Positions 24,149-32,310 of a DNA stretch of 54,507 bases are shown here, in pieces. The DNA is taken from the NCBI GenBank assembly GCA_024653485.1, contig JANLFY010000010.1, positions 1 to 54,507 of the forward strand, given 5' to 3'. The notes beneath the pieces were generated by a model. That model saw nothing but the letters and a program-made list of their open reading frames with translations. It had not been told where the DNA came from and made no database searches. The position numbers were made by a program, and so were the translations under genes. This DNA comes from Bacillota bacterium (lineage in GTDB: Bacteria; Bacillota; SHA-98; UBA4971). Each line of letters starts with the position of its first letter. Position 1 is the stretch's first letter.

Positions 24149-25111
24149 TCAAGGAGCTTCCGGTCCTTGCCTGACACACTCCCCGACGCCAGACTCGCCG
24201 ATTCTGGGCTCGCCGGTGTTGAACTCGCCGATCCTGAACGTCTTCCCCATGTCGCGCTCGAGAAAGCGCCACGTCTCCTTGGGACCGGTGCGCCAGTTCG
24301 TGGGGCACGTGGAGAGGGCTTCCACGAAGGACAGCCCTCGTCCGGCGATCTGGTGCTCGAGGGCACGCCTTATGAAGAGCTTCAGCTGGCGGAAGTTGGC
24401 TACAGTGCCACGAGCGGCGTACAAGCCTTCGGCGCGGATGTGCTTCACAAGCTCCGGGCCTGATACGGGGAACCCTGTCTCGAGCACGTCGCGCCCGTCG
24501 GGTGTGGTTGCCGTCTTCTGACCCGAGAGGGTGGTGGGAGCGAGTTGCCCGCCTGTCATCGCATATACGGTGTTGTTGCAGACTATCACGGTGATCCTGT
24601 CACTGCGGATCGCCGCGCTCACAAGGTGCTGGGCCCCAATCGCGTACGCCCCGCCGTCCCCCATGTACGCAATGCATACGAGGTCCGGCCGAGCGCGCTT
24701 CACCCCCACGATGACGGGAATGGTGCGACCGTGGTGAGTCTGGACGGTGTCTAGGTTGAAGAGGTTCCAGCTCAGGAGCGAGCACCCGATGTCGCAGCCG
24801 TACACGGTTTTCGCGGCTATGCCGAGGTCATCGATGACCTCGCCTAGGGAGCGCAGGATGATGCCGTGCCCGCAACCAGGGCAGAAGGGATGGGGCTTGG
24901 TTTCCGGCCGCCACGACCGGGGCATGCGTCCCGGTCGCATGCGGAGGGTTTCGGGCTGAGCGCTGTCGCGCATGGCCTCGCGACGGTGGATGAGGTGGCG
25001 GCGGGTTGGACCTGTCCGGCGCGCGGGCGCGTGCCAGCGCGATGTGGTATGGCTGTCGGTGTTCATTGCGTCCATCACGTCCTCACGAGCCTCTGACCCT
25101 CGCTCCATCAA
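24149..25111 (-). CDS. 2-oxoacid:ferredoxin oxidoreductase, beta (TPP-binding) subunit
   Basis: The catalytic thiamine-diphosphate subunit. It shows HPFCPGCGHGII, GCDIGCS, and the TPP motif GDGGAYAIGAQHL followed by NNTVYAMTGGQ, all in family order. The first 60 residues or so are Arg/Thr-rich and not typical; start sites at 25111 or 25108 (GGAG upstream) or at 24973 are possible, and the conserved domain begins only near residue 70. The C-terminus carries an extra tail RIGEF-NTGEP-RIGES-GVGEC made of a 15-bp repeat. Middle gene of the operon, between alpha (197 bp upstream) and gamma. Confidence 0.92.
   Translation of the reverse strand: MMERGSEAREDVMDAMNTDSHTTSRWHAPARRTGPTRRHLIHRREAMRDSAQPETLRMRPGRMPRSWRPETKPHPFCPGCGHGIILRSLGEVIDDLGIAAKTVYGCDIGCSLLSWNLFNLDTVQTHHGRTIPVIVGVKRARPDLVCIAYMGDGGAYAIGAQHLVSAAIRSDRITVIVCNNTVYAMTGGQLAPTTLSGQKTATTPDGRDVLETGFPVSGPELVKHIRAEGLYAARGTVANFRQLKLFIRRALEHQIAGRGLSFVEALSTCPTNWRTGPKETWRFLERDMGKTFRIGEFNTGEPRIGESGVGECVRQGPEAP
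24176..24235 (-). repeat. 15-bp (5-residue) in-frame repeat, 4 units, at the 3' end of the beta subunit gene
   Basis: Units start at 24176, 24191, 24206 and 24221 (plus-strand core ACTCGCCGAT or ACTCCCCGAC). They code for RIGEF, NTGEP, RIGES and GVGEC just before the stop codon. Confidence 0.88.
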
Positions 25112-25308
25112 TGTGACTCCGGGGCGGTCTCGGCGCTTGATGGCGTGCTGCGTTACGCAAACGGCTCAGCCACGCGCTGCTGAAGCGGAGGCGGCTCAAT
25201 CGCGATCACGGTTCCTCCGGGCTCAGCAAGGTCAGGGACTCACGCGGCTGCGGGGCGTCCTGCTTGACAGGCCCGCGAGGTGGCCCCCGAGCCTCATCGC
25301 ACTTCGCC

Positions 25309-26415
25309 TCAAGCGTAACGGTGTTGACCCTGCAGAAAACCGTCCCCCACGAAGTCCACGATCTCCTCGCTAGTGATTCCCACGCCGGGCTTGAGGTAGG
25401 CGTGTACGTCCACATCCACCTTTGCGTAAAGCTCCTCCCGGACCAAGCCGGCGAGCTGGCCGTATGCCGACTCCACCACGAGAAGCCGGCCCGCGCCACG
25501 TGCAGCCTCGGCGAGAGCTGTTGCCGGGAACGGCCTGAGAGTGATTGGCCTGAAGTAACCAGCCCGGATACCCCGTGCGCGCAGCATCCCGGCGGCCTCG
25601 CGTGCCGCTCGCGCGACTATGCCGTGTGCCACCAGGATGATCTGCGCGCGTTCGCATTCGTCCATCTCGAACTCCACTAGGCACCGAGCTACCTCTTCGT
25701 AGTCGCGGATGTTGGGAGCAAGCGCCTCGTACAGTTCCTCCTCGATGCTGTATGTGTTGCGCAGGTGGGCGGGCGGTCTGTCCACGCCCGGGGTCCCCGG
25801 CCTCCCAACGAAAGGTTCAGCGGTCGCGAGCGGAGAGCCTCTGTCCTCGGGGTTGTAGAAGGTCACCGCCTCGAGCATCTTCCCCTGGTAGCCGTCACCA
25901 AGCACAAACGTGGGAAAGCGCGTCCTCCAAGCAGTTGCGAACGCCTTGATGGTATAGTCGTAAAGGTCCTGGTGGGAGGCGGTGGAGTACACGATGCGGT
26001 GCCCTTCGCCGTTGCCGCCGAAGCACGTGAGCCGGAGTTCTTGCTGGCTGTAGATGACCGTCGCCGTGGATGGGCCTCCCCGTTGTTGTACAACCCATAC
26101 CACCGGGATGCGCATCATCTCGGCCATGGAGATCGGCTCCTGCATGAGGACGTTGCCCGGCCCCGCTGTCGCTGAGAAGGCCCTTTTCCCGGCGAGGACG
26201 GCCCCGATTGTCGCGAAGCCCGCCGAGAGCTCGTCCTCAGTCTGTAGGAAACCAAGGCCGTGTTCCTTGGCTAGGACCGCCCAGACGTGCATGATCTCAT
26301 TCTGGGGGGTGATCGGGTAGCCGCACATCATGTCGGCGCCGGCAGCGAGAGCTGCCCACGCCACGACCTCGTTCCCCGTCATGAACTTGCGCTGTTCGCC
26401 TTCGACCACTTTCAT
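25309..26415 (-). CDS. 2-oxoacid:ferredoxin oxidoreductase, alpha subunit
   Basis: A 368-residue alpha subunit containing the pyrimidine-binding and transketolase-C-like domains. Clear blocks are GNEVVAWAALAAGADMMCGYPITPQ, TEDELSAGFATIGA, SATAGPGNVLMQEP and PVVWVVQQRGGPST. The length suits the split four-domain type of 2-oxoglutarate/2-oxoisovalerate-like enzymes, as distinct from the single-chain pyruvate enzyme. First gene of the minus-strand operon; the ATG at 26415 begins the conserved domain. Works with the TPP subunit and the gamma-ferredoxin fusion encoded downstream. Confidence 0.93.
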   Translation of the reverse strand: MKVVEGEQRKFMTGNEVVAWAALAAGADMMCGYPITPQNEIMHVWAVLAKEHGLGFLQTEDELSAGFATIGAVLAGKRAFSATAGPGNVLMQEPISMAEMMRIPVVWVVQQRGGPSTATVIYSQQELRLTCFGGNGEGHRIVYSTASHQDLYDYTIKAFATAWRTRFPTFVLGDGYQGKMLEAVTFYNPEDRGSPLATAEPFVGRPGTPGVDRPPAHLRNTYSIEEELYEALAPNIRDYEEVARCLVEFEMDECERAQIILVAHGIVARAAREAAGMLRARGIRAGYFRPITLRPFPATALAEAARGAGRLLVVESAYGQLAGLVREELYAKVDVDVHAYLKPGVGITSEEIVDFVGDGFLQGQHRYA

Positions 26416-26743
26416 TGCGTGCGTCGAGCCGTCGCGAGACGTGATATGTGAGGAGCCTGCGCTCGGCCTCGGCCCCGGCCCGGGCTAAGGCCGTCTCAAG
26501 ACGAGTGTGCTCGAAAGGGTGACGGCCTATACAGGAGGATCACGGCCTTGACAGACCCATACACGATCTTTGGGACAGTGGCTGGTGAGTTCGTGCCGCG
26601 CGTTGAGCGTGATGCGCCGCGCGGTGCGCACTGAAGGGCGGTCAGTGCATCGGAACCGTCATCAACGACTCGTACGAGATAGCAACAAAGTCAGCAGAAT
26701 GATATAATAGTGTCGCACAACAACAATGTCGACAAACACGAGT
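26416..26743. other. Divergent control region, oxidoreductase operon and tRNA-Leu
   Basis: Carries the tRNA-Leu promoter at its right end. A short frame of 28 codons (26548-26634, TTG start behind AGGAGG) is visible on the plus strand but has no homology I recognise. A GGCCTCGGCCCCGGCCCGGGC stretch near 26465 is GC-rich and could fold. No clear promoter was found for the minus-strand operon. Confidence 0.5.
26700..26708 (+). promoter_or_regulatory. Extended -10 promoter of tRNA-Leu (TGATATAAT)
   Basis: A consensus TATAAT (26703-26708) preceded by TGn lies 35 bp before the tRNA. The -35 region (TAGCAA) is poor, in line with an extended -10 promoter. Confidence 0.7.
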
Positions 26744-26831
26744 GCCGGAGTGGCGGAATTGGCAGACGCAAGGGACTTAAAATCCCTCGGACCCTTGGTC
26801 CATGCGGGTTCGAGCCCCGCCTCCGGCACCA
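26744..26831 (+). tRNA. tRNA-Leu (anticodon TAA)
   Basis: An 88-nt class II tRNA. Acceptor GCCGGAG pairs with CTCCGGC, the anticodon loop contains TAA, a long variable arm (CGGACCCTTGGTCC region) is present, the T arm has GGTTCGAGCC, and CCA is encoded. Confidence 0.97.
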
Positions 26832-26849
26832 GCTATATCTAGGTTTCGA

Positions 26850-26880
26850 GGCTCCGGAGCATATGCTCGGAGCCTATTTC
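26850..26880 (+). terminator. Probable intrinsic terminator of tRNA-Leu
   Basis: GGCTCC-GGAGC pairs with GCTC-GGAGCC around ATAT with one bulge, followed by TATTTC. It lies 19 bp after the tRNA 3' end. Confidence 0.6.
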
Positions 26881-27331
26881 ACACGTCGCGTTCCGCCATT
26901 TGTGTGCCCAACCCGATGAGGCACAATCTCATCGAATTGTGAGTTCCGGCCTGTTGTGCCGCTTGGGAGGTCCCACCGCACCTAACGCTGCCCAAACGCT
27001 GGATAACGAGGCGCTTGCCAGAGAGCCAGAACTATCATCGGCGCCCTCGCCACGTAGCCCGGTGTTACCGGGCTATGCGACAGCACTGATAACAAGGTCA
27101 GTAACACGGGAACGGCTGGCCGTGATCGCAACACAGGCACACGGGCGTGCAGACGTCGCGGCCGCGGCGCAGTGGACGGTGCGGGCGATGTGGGCGATTC
27201 AGCTGACCCGGTAGCCGCGGTACTCTGGGCAGCGGCAATCTGAGGGGCCGCGCTCTGGACGGCGCGGCCGCGATCTGGGCCGGCACCCTTTGTCCCCAGG
27301 CAGTGCCGGCCGGCACAACCTGAGGTAGGAC

Positions 27332-27358
27332 GGACGGGAGCGCCGACGCGTCCCGTCC
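27332..27358 (-). terminator. Hairpin downstream of the exporter operon
   Basis: GGACGGGA pairs perfectly with TCCCGTCC around an 11-nt loop with further GCG/CGC pairing, starting 10 bp after the stop of the last minus-strand gene. There is no T run, so intrinsic termination is uncertain. Confidence 0.45.
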
Positions 27359-27368
27359 GGTCGTCCGG

Positions 27369-28394
27369 CTAGGCCCTGACGCCGGCCTTCTTCTGAATGA
27401 AGCTCTGAAAACTCTTATAGAAGTCTGCCAGCTTCTGAGCGTTCTCCTTCGCTACTTCCATGAGCCGCCTTAGGTCTTGTTGACTTAGCGGGGTCCTCTG
27501 CACCTGACCTTGGCCCTGACCCTGGACCGGGCCTGGGCCCTGATTCTGTCCGCTGCCCAGGCGCACGCCACCCATACGAGGACCGAGGCCGTACTTGGCG
27601 GGATCGAACTCGAAGTTGTCCACGTAAGCGACTTGATTCGCCGAAAGCACCTTCTCTATCTTGTCGATGGCTTGGCGAAGTTTCTCCTCGCGTGCCTCGC
27701 GTTGCTTGATCATCTCCTGAACCCTGGGGTCGTCCCTTGACGTGACGAATTGGCCTTGGCCTACCTGGATCTGGCTTTGGCCCTGAGTCTCGCCTGGCCG
27801 GCCAGATGGGTTTGCGAACTGGAATTGCGCCGGGTCCACCTCGAGCCGAACGAGGCCCTCATCCACGAGAGCCTTGAATATGGGCCATATGCTCGTGGCT
27901 TGGTTTCGCGTGAGAGCAAGCTTCTTGTCGCGTTCCATGTCCATGAGCCCCGCGAGAAGCCACACGAGATCTCTTTCAGCTGACTGCCTTTGCACCATTT
28001 GGCCGCCCGGTGGGAGCTGAACAACTCCGGCTCCGGCTTGGGCAAGCATCAGGCTTATGGCCGCGCTGTTCCCAGCCATGCCGCCTGCTCCGCCGGAGGT
28101 CGCACTCTCCGCCGCACCCGCCGCGACACCCGCCGTCTCAACCGAAGTCGCGTCAACTGCCTCGGCCGAGATCGCGTCTGCCGCCTCGGCCGCCGCACCT
28201 GCCGGCGCGCCAACTGCGACCACCGCCACCGCCGCAGCCAATGCTGCGGCCCGAAGTGACGCTAGCACTTGCGGCGGTCGCCGCAGCGACATCCAAGCGG
28301 CGGTGCCTCGTCGGGCCCTACAGGCGTCCATTTTGTCGGCCCGTCTGTGGCGAGGCCTCCTTCTCATGAAGAAGCTCACGCGTAGACTGATCAT
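27369..28394 (-). CDS. Exported protein of unknown function, last gene of the MacAB-TolC operon
   Basis: Not a family I can name. The protein has a long basic N-terminus, a hydrophobic signal-like stretch (Ala/Val-rich, 30 to 35 residues), an Ala/Glu/Ser repeat region, and then a folded-looking helical part with DLVWLLAGLMDMERDKKLALT, DKIEKVLSANQVAYVDNFEFD and a Gln/Gly-rich linker (VQGQGQGQ). The pairing of a helical segment with the phrase LSANQVAYVDNF recalls small periplasmic Spy/CpxP-like proteins, but only weakly. The ATG at 28394 follows GGAGGGGG; the frame is open to 28496. It lies about 145 bp after the permease gene, so it may be a periplasmic accessory of the exporter. Confidence 0.65.
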   Translation of the reverse strand: MISLRVSFFMRRRPRHRRADKMDACRARRGTAAWMSLRRPPQVLASLRAAALAAAVAVVAVGAPAGAAAEAADAISAEAVDATSVETAGVAAGAAESATSGGAGGMAGNSAAISLMLAQAGAGVVQLPPGGQMVQRQSAERDLVWLLAGLMDMERDKKLALTRNQATSIWPIFKALVDEGLVRLEVDPAQFQFANPSGRPGETQGQSQIQVGQGQFVTSRDDPRVQEMIKQREAREEKLRQAIDKIEKVLSANQVAYVDNFEFDPAKYGLGPRMGGVRLGSGQNQGPGPVQGQGQGQVQRTPLSQQDLRRLMEVAKENAQKLADFYKSFQSFIQKKAGVRA

Positions 28395-28469
28395 CCTTAG
28401 GTCCCCCTCCGACCCTTCGAACGTTTCTGTTGCACGCTGATTTCCACACTGACGTGAAGAGCTCACCTC

Positions 28470-28534
28470 TGAGACTGTCGCATCAGACCATCGCATGAGA
28501 CTATCGAGTGAGATTACCGCGTGAGATTATCGGG
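28470..28534. repeat. 13-bp tandem repeat, 5 units
   Basis: Units TGAGACTGTCGCA (28470), TCAGACCATCGCA (28483), TGAGACTATCGAG (28496), TGAGATTACCGCG (28509) and TGAGATTATCGGG (28522) fill the gap between the permease gene and the exported-protein gene. Confidence 0.92.
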
Positions 28535-28539
28535 GCGCA

Positions 28540-29748
28540 CTACTCGTACCTCAAGGCCTCCACGGGGTTCAGTCTCGCCGCCCTGCTCGCCGGGTATATC
28601 CCGAAGAAGAGGCCGACAGCGAGCGAGAAGCAGAACGGGAGGAACACTGCGCCCGCCGAGACCGCCGTGGGCCAATCAGCCACACGTGCCGCGATCTTCG
28701 AGCCCACGATTCCGAGGAGAATCCCGATCACGCCTCCCACCAGGCTCAGTACGACGGACTCCACGAGGAATTGCAGGAGGATGTCGGCGGTCCTCGCGCC
28801 CAAAGCTTTCCGAAGACCGATCTCTCTCGTTCGCTCGGTGACGGAGACGAGCATGATGTTCATGACCCCGATCCCGCCGACGAGGAGAGATACACTCGCG
28901 ATCCCGGCGAGGAGCACCGTAAACACGCGCGTGACGTCCTGGGCGGCGCTCAAGACATCGGCCTGGTTCCTCACGTAGAAGGCGTCCGTGCTGCCCAGGT
29001 GCGCGGCAAGAACCGACACTATCTCGTCGTTGGCGGAGTGCATGGACTTTGCGTCATTGGCCTGCGCGTAGATGGTGCGCACGTACTCCGTCCCGAACAT
29101 GCGCTTCTGCCCGGTCGTTATCGGGACGTAGATCGTGTCGTCTATATTGGTCATGCCGGCCTGACCTTTGGACTCCATGACCCCAACGACCGTGAGGCGC
29201 ACCTGGCCGACCTTGAGCTCCTGCCCGATGGGATCCGCGCCCGAGAAGAGCTCATCCACGACGCCTTGGCCTACCACTGCGACCTTGGCGGCGGACTCAA
29301 CGTCCTGGTCGGTGAAGAACGACCCCGAGGCGACGTTGAAGGACCTCACCGTCAGGTACTCGGGGGTTGTTGCCACGACCTGTGTTTGGATGCTGCTCGA
29401 CCCGTACCGCACGGTGGTGCCTCGTGCGATCTCCGGGGCGACAGCGCGGACGGACGGGCATCCTTCGCGTATCGCTCTGACATGGTCCATCGTGAGGACG
29501 TCCATGCTGCCGAACGCCCCCCTTGCCTGGGCGCCCGGTTCGCGGGTCCGGCCGGGCATTACGATCAGAAGGTTGGACCCGAGCCGCTCGATCTGCGACG
29601 ATACTCGAAGGTTCGCTCCTTCGCCGATTGCCACCATTATCACGACCGCGGCGACCCCGATGATGACGCCGAGCATCGTGAGGCCCGACCTCAGCTTGTT
29701 GCTGGTAATGCCCAAGAGCGCCGTGCGAATTCCCTCCAGGAGGTTCAC
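28540..29748 (-). CDS. MacB-like ABC transporter permease
   Basis: A 402-residue permease of the MacB/FtsX type. TM1 follows the N-terminus ([21 protein letters not shown]), a periplasmic MacB_PCD domain spans about 45-260, and three more TMs make up the C-terminal FtsX domain ([32 protein letters not shown]). Such permeases move substrates by driving a periplasmic machine with TolC and MacA partners. The GTG at 29748 overlaps the ATPase stop in GTGA with GGAGGTGAAGG upstream. All partner genes are present on the same strand. Substrates of MacAB systems include macrolides and lipopeptides; the one here is unknown. Confidence 0.93.
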   Translation of the reverse strand: MNLLEGIRTALLGITSNKLRSGLTMLGVIIGVAAVVIMVAIGEGANLRVSSQIERLGSNLLIVMPGRTREPGAQARGAFGSMDVLTMDHVRAIREGCPSVRAVAPEIARGTTVRYGSSSIQTQVVATTPEYLTVRSFNVASGSFFTDQDVESAAKVAVVGQGVVDELFSGADPIGQELKVGQVRLTVVGVMESKGQAGMTNIDDTIYVPITTGQKRMFGTEYVRTIYAQANDAKSMHSANDEIVSVLAAHLGSTDAFYVRNQADVLSAAQDVTRVFTVLLAGIASVSLLVGGIGVMNIMLVSVTERTREIGLRKALGARTADILLQFLVESVVLSLVGGVIGILLGIVGSKIAARVADWPTAVSAGAVFLPFCFSLAVGLFFGIYPASRAARLNPVEALRYE

Positions 29749-30515
29749 CCAACCTTCACCTCCCCAGCGAGCCCGTCAGCCAGACTGGAGCCGGAGACCA
29801 AGGCATCGAGCGATGGGTCTCGGTCCGCGATGGTCCTCGACGTCACCGTCTCGTCAGCGACTATCAAGCCATCGCGAAACCGGACAATTCTCTTGGCGTA
29901 GTGGGCAATGTCGGAGTCGTGCGTCACGAGGACCACAGTGATGCCCCTATCGTTCAAGGCCTGGAAGATGGCCATGATTTCGGTGCCCGACTTCGTGTCC
30001 AGGTTTCCAGTGGGCTCATCCGCCAGGATTATCTGGGGGTGCGTGACCAGGCTCCTCGCTATCGCCACCCGCTGCTGCTGGCCACCCGATAGCTCCGAAG
30101 GCTTATGGTGCAGGCGGTCGCCGAGACCCACGGCATCGAGGGCTTCCACCGCGAGAAGCCTTCGAACGCGCCTCGGCACGCCCCGATAGATGAGCGGCAG
30201 CTCGACGTTGGCAACGGCGCTCAGCCTCGGTAGCAGGTTGAACGTCTGAAAGACGAACCCTATGCGGTGGTTTCTCACCCGGGCGAGCTCCGTATCGTTC
30301 ATGTCGCTCACGCACACCCCGTCGAGGGAGTACGTGCCCTCGGTGGGCTGATCCAGGCAACCGAGGATGTTCATGAACGTGGTCTTTCCTGAGCCGGACG
30401 GACCCATGATGGCCACGAACTCTCCCGCCTCGATGCTCAGGGACACGCCCCGAAGGGCGGCCACTTCTATGGTGCCGACCCTGTACACTTTACTCAGCTG
30501 ATCAACTTGGATCAA
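29745..30515 (-). CDS. MacB/LolD-like ABC transporter ATP-binding protein
   Basis: A 256-residue ATPase with Walker [11 protein letters not shown]-loop, signature LSGGQQQR, Walker [13 protein letters not shown] and an H-loop VTHD. It powers the adjacent permease; in the original MacB these are one polypeptide, here two genes. The TTG at 30515 behind GGGGTGAG gives the usual start [12 protein letters not shown]; an ATG at 30533 has no nearby ribosome-binding site. A C-terminal extension of about 30 residues follows the NBD. Translation is coupled to the permease. Confidence 0.93.
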   Translation of the reverse strand: MIQVDQLSKVYRVGTIEVAALRGVSLSIEAGEFVAIMGPSGSGKTTFMNILGCLDQPTEGTYSLDGVCVSDMNDTELARVRNHRIGFVFQTFNLLPRLSAVANVELPLIYRGVPRRVRRLLAVEALDAVGLGDRLHHKPSELSGGQQQRVAIARSLVTHPQIILADEPTGNLDTKSGTEIMAIFQALNDRGITVVLVTHDSDIAHYAKRIVRFRDGLIVADETVTSRTIADRDPSLDALVSGSSLADGLAGEVKVG

Positions 30516-30726
30516 ACCAGACTCACCCCGCATGTTGCCCGAGTGGGAGCCCTAGCTCTGCCTGACTTGCGAGGGCTTGCGCCTCGCTCGGACGCAGGCC
30601 TCTGGACTCATTCACGTGACAGAGTCATCGACCGTGCGGACCGCGGTGCCGCCTCTTGTCTTGTGGTGCTGCTGCTCACGCCGCCGCGCCGCTACTCACT
30701 CCGCCGCTGTTCACCCCACGCATCTG

Positions 30727-32310
30727 TCACGGTCGCCGCTCGATGATCATCATGCCTCCGCCTCCCGGCACCGAAGGCATCATGAAGTTGTTCCTGCGCG
30801 TTTGGGTGTTTCCGGTGGTGGAGGAGGTGGAGGTGCTACCCGCTCTGCGGATCGCCACCATTTCTCCAGGTTCGAGCCCGGACACCACCTCAGTCACGGT
30901 CCCGTCTGATATGCCGAGCTCGACCCGCTTGAAGAAAGGTTCTCCGCTTTCGTTCAGGGTACGCGCCATCGTGCGACCGCGCCGCTCTTCCAACGCTGCG
31001 TTCGGGATCGTGAGCACGTTCGTGCGCCGATCCAGCACCACATCAACGTCGGCCGTCATGCCCGGCAGGAGGGTCCGGGTGTCGTCGGTGACTCTAACAC
31101 CTACTTCGAAGTACACCACGCTGCTGATGACCTTTCCTTGTGTGGCAACGCTTTCAACGACTCCGCTGAAGACCTTGCCTGGGACCGACTCCACCTTCAC
31201 GTCGGCCGGCTGGCCGACCTTGATCTTGTGAACGTCCGTCTCATCCACGTTCGCCACGACCTCGAGCTGTGTTAGGTCCGCCACCACGACAAGCGCGGTC
31301 GACTGTCCCGCAAGCTGTCCCACTTGGGCCGCAACAGAGGTGACCGTTCCGTCAATCGGTGACACGACCCGCGTGAGGCTGAGGTTGCGTTCCGCGGCAC
31401 TCACAGCGTTCCTTGCCTGAGCCACCTGGGCCCGCGCGGTGAGGAGCTGCTGCTGGACGTTGGTGGTGTCGGCGTTTGCCTCAGCCAAGGCCATGTTCAG
31501 CTTGGCCTGGGCTACCGCCGCTTCGGCAGCCGCAAGATCGTCCGGATCTGGGCCCGCGAGCAGAGACTCCAGGTTGCGCTGCGCGGACTTGAGGGACTCG
31601 ACGGCGGCAAGGTACTTGCTTTCGGAGGTTTCCAACTGCTGGCGGCTTACCGCGCCTTGATCGAAGAGAGCCTTGTTGCGATCGTAATCCTTCTTGGCAC
31701 TCTCCGCCGTAAGCTGCGCCTGTGTGACCTGGGATCTGGCCTGCTCGATGTCATGGGGGGTGGCACCCTCTTTGAGCTCGGCCAGCTTTGCCTCAGCGTT
31801 CAGGAGGTTCGCCCTAGCCTGTTCGACCTGGAGCTGGCTTTGCGTGGGAGCGAGCCTGGCCTGTGTCTCCGCCTCCGCGAGCTTCGCCTCGGCGACGGCC
31901 AGATTGTCTCTGGCTTCCTGGAGACGCTCGCGAGCGTCTGTGTCATCGAGCACCACGAGCACCTGGCCCTTCTTCACGGCGTCCCCCTGCTTGACGAGGA
32001 CTTCCGAGACGGTGCCGCTCACCTTGGGTACCACATCGTAGCTCGAGCCTGGCTTCACGGTGCCCGAGGCTGTGACCCTGAGAGTGATCGAGCCTGTCTG
32101 CACGGGAACGAGCTGATAGAGCTCTTGCGAGCTTGCGGCCCCGCGGTTATTGAGGAAGAGTCCTCGGTACGCCGCGTACCCGGCTACCCCTATGGCACAC
32201 ACCGCAACGACCCCGGCGACCCAGAGGCGCCGCTTGCTCTTGCGCCGCCCGTTGGCGGGTCTGCGCGCAGTCGTCGCGTTGCCACCGGCGGTCACGTTGT
32301 TTCCGGTCAT
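30727..32310 (-). CDS. MacA/HlyD-type periplasmic adaptor protein
   Basis: A 527-residue membrane fusion protein. One N-terminal TM anchor (RRLWVAGVVAVCAIGVAGYA) is followed by a lipoyl half (VSGTVSEVLVKQGDAVKKGQVLVVLDD), a very long alpha-hairpin of about 200 residues rich in Ala, Glu and Gln, the second lipoyl half (VSPIDGTVTSVAAQVGQLA), a beta-barrel domain and a membrane-proximal domain. The hairpin is longer than in E. coli MacA, which may suit a wider periplasm or a different TolC. The C-terminus ends in Ser/Thr and Gly/Met stretches. The ATG at 32310 overlaps the preceding TolC stop (ATGA) behind GGGGTGGAG. Confidence 0.92.
   Translation of the reverse strand: MTGNNVTAGGNATTARRPANGRRKSKRRLWVAGVVAVCAIGVAGYAAYRGLFLNNRGAASSQELYQLVPVQTGSITLRVTASGTVKPGSSYDVVPKVSGTVSEVLVKQGDAVKKGQVLVVLDDTDARERLQEARDNLAVAEAKLAEAETQARLAPTQSQLQVEQARANLLNAEAKLAELKEGATPHDIEQARSQVTQAQLTAESAKKDYDRNKALFDQGAVSRQQLETSESKYLAAVESLKSAQRNLESLLAGPDPDDLAAAEAAVAQAKLNMALAEANADTTNVQQQLLTARAQVAQARNAVSAAERNLSLTRVVSPIDGTVTSVAAQVGQLAGQSTALVVVADLTQLEVVANVDETDVHKIKVGQPADVKVESVPGKVFSGVVESVATQGKVISSVVYFEVGVRVTDDTRTLLPGMTADVDVVLDRRTNVLTIPNAALEERRGRTMARTLNESGEPFFKRVELGISDGTVTEVVSGLEPGEMVAIRRAGSTSTSSTTGNTQTRRNNFMMPSVPGGGGMMIIERRP

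Larger units (their letters stand above)
26832..27368. other. Intergenic region after tRNA-Leu
   Basis: Contains the probable tRNA-Leu terminator (26850-26880) and, at its right end, the hairpin downstream of the minus-strand gene. Frames between 26900 and 27320 have no domain or ribosome-binding site. I see no gene in it. Confidence 0.6.
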
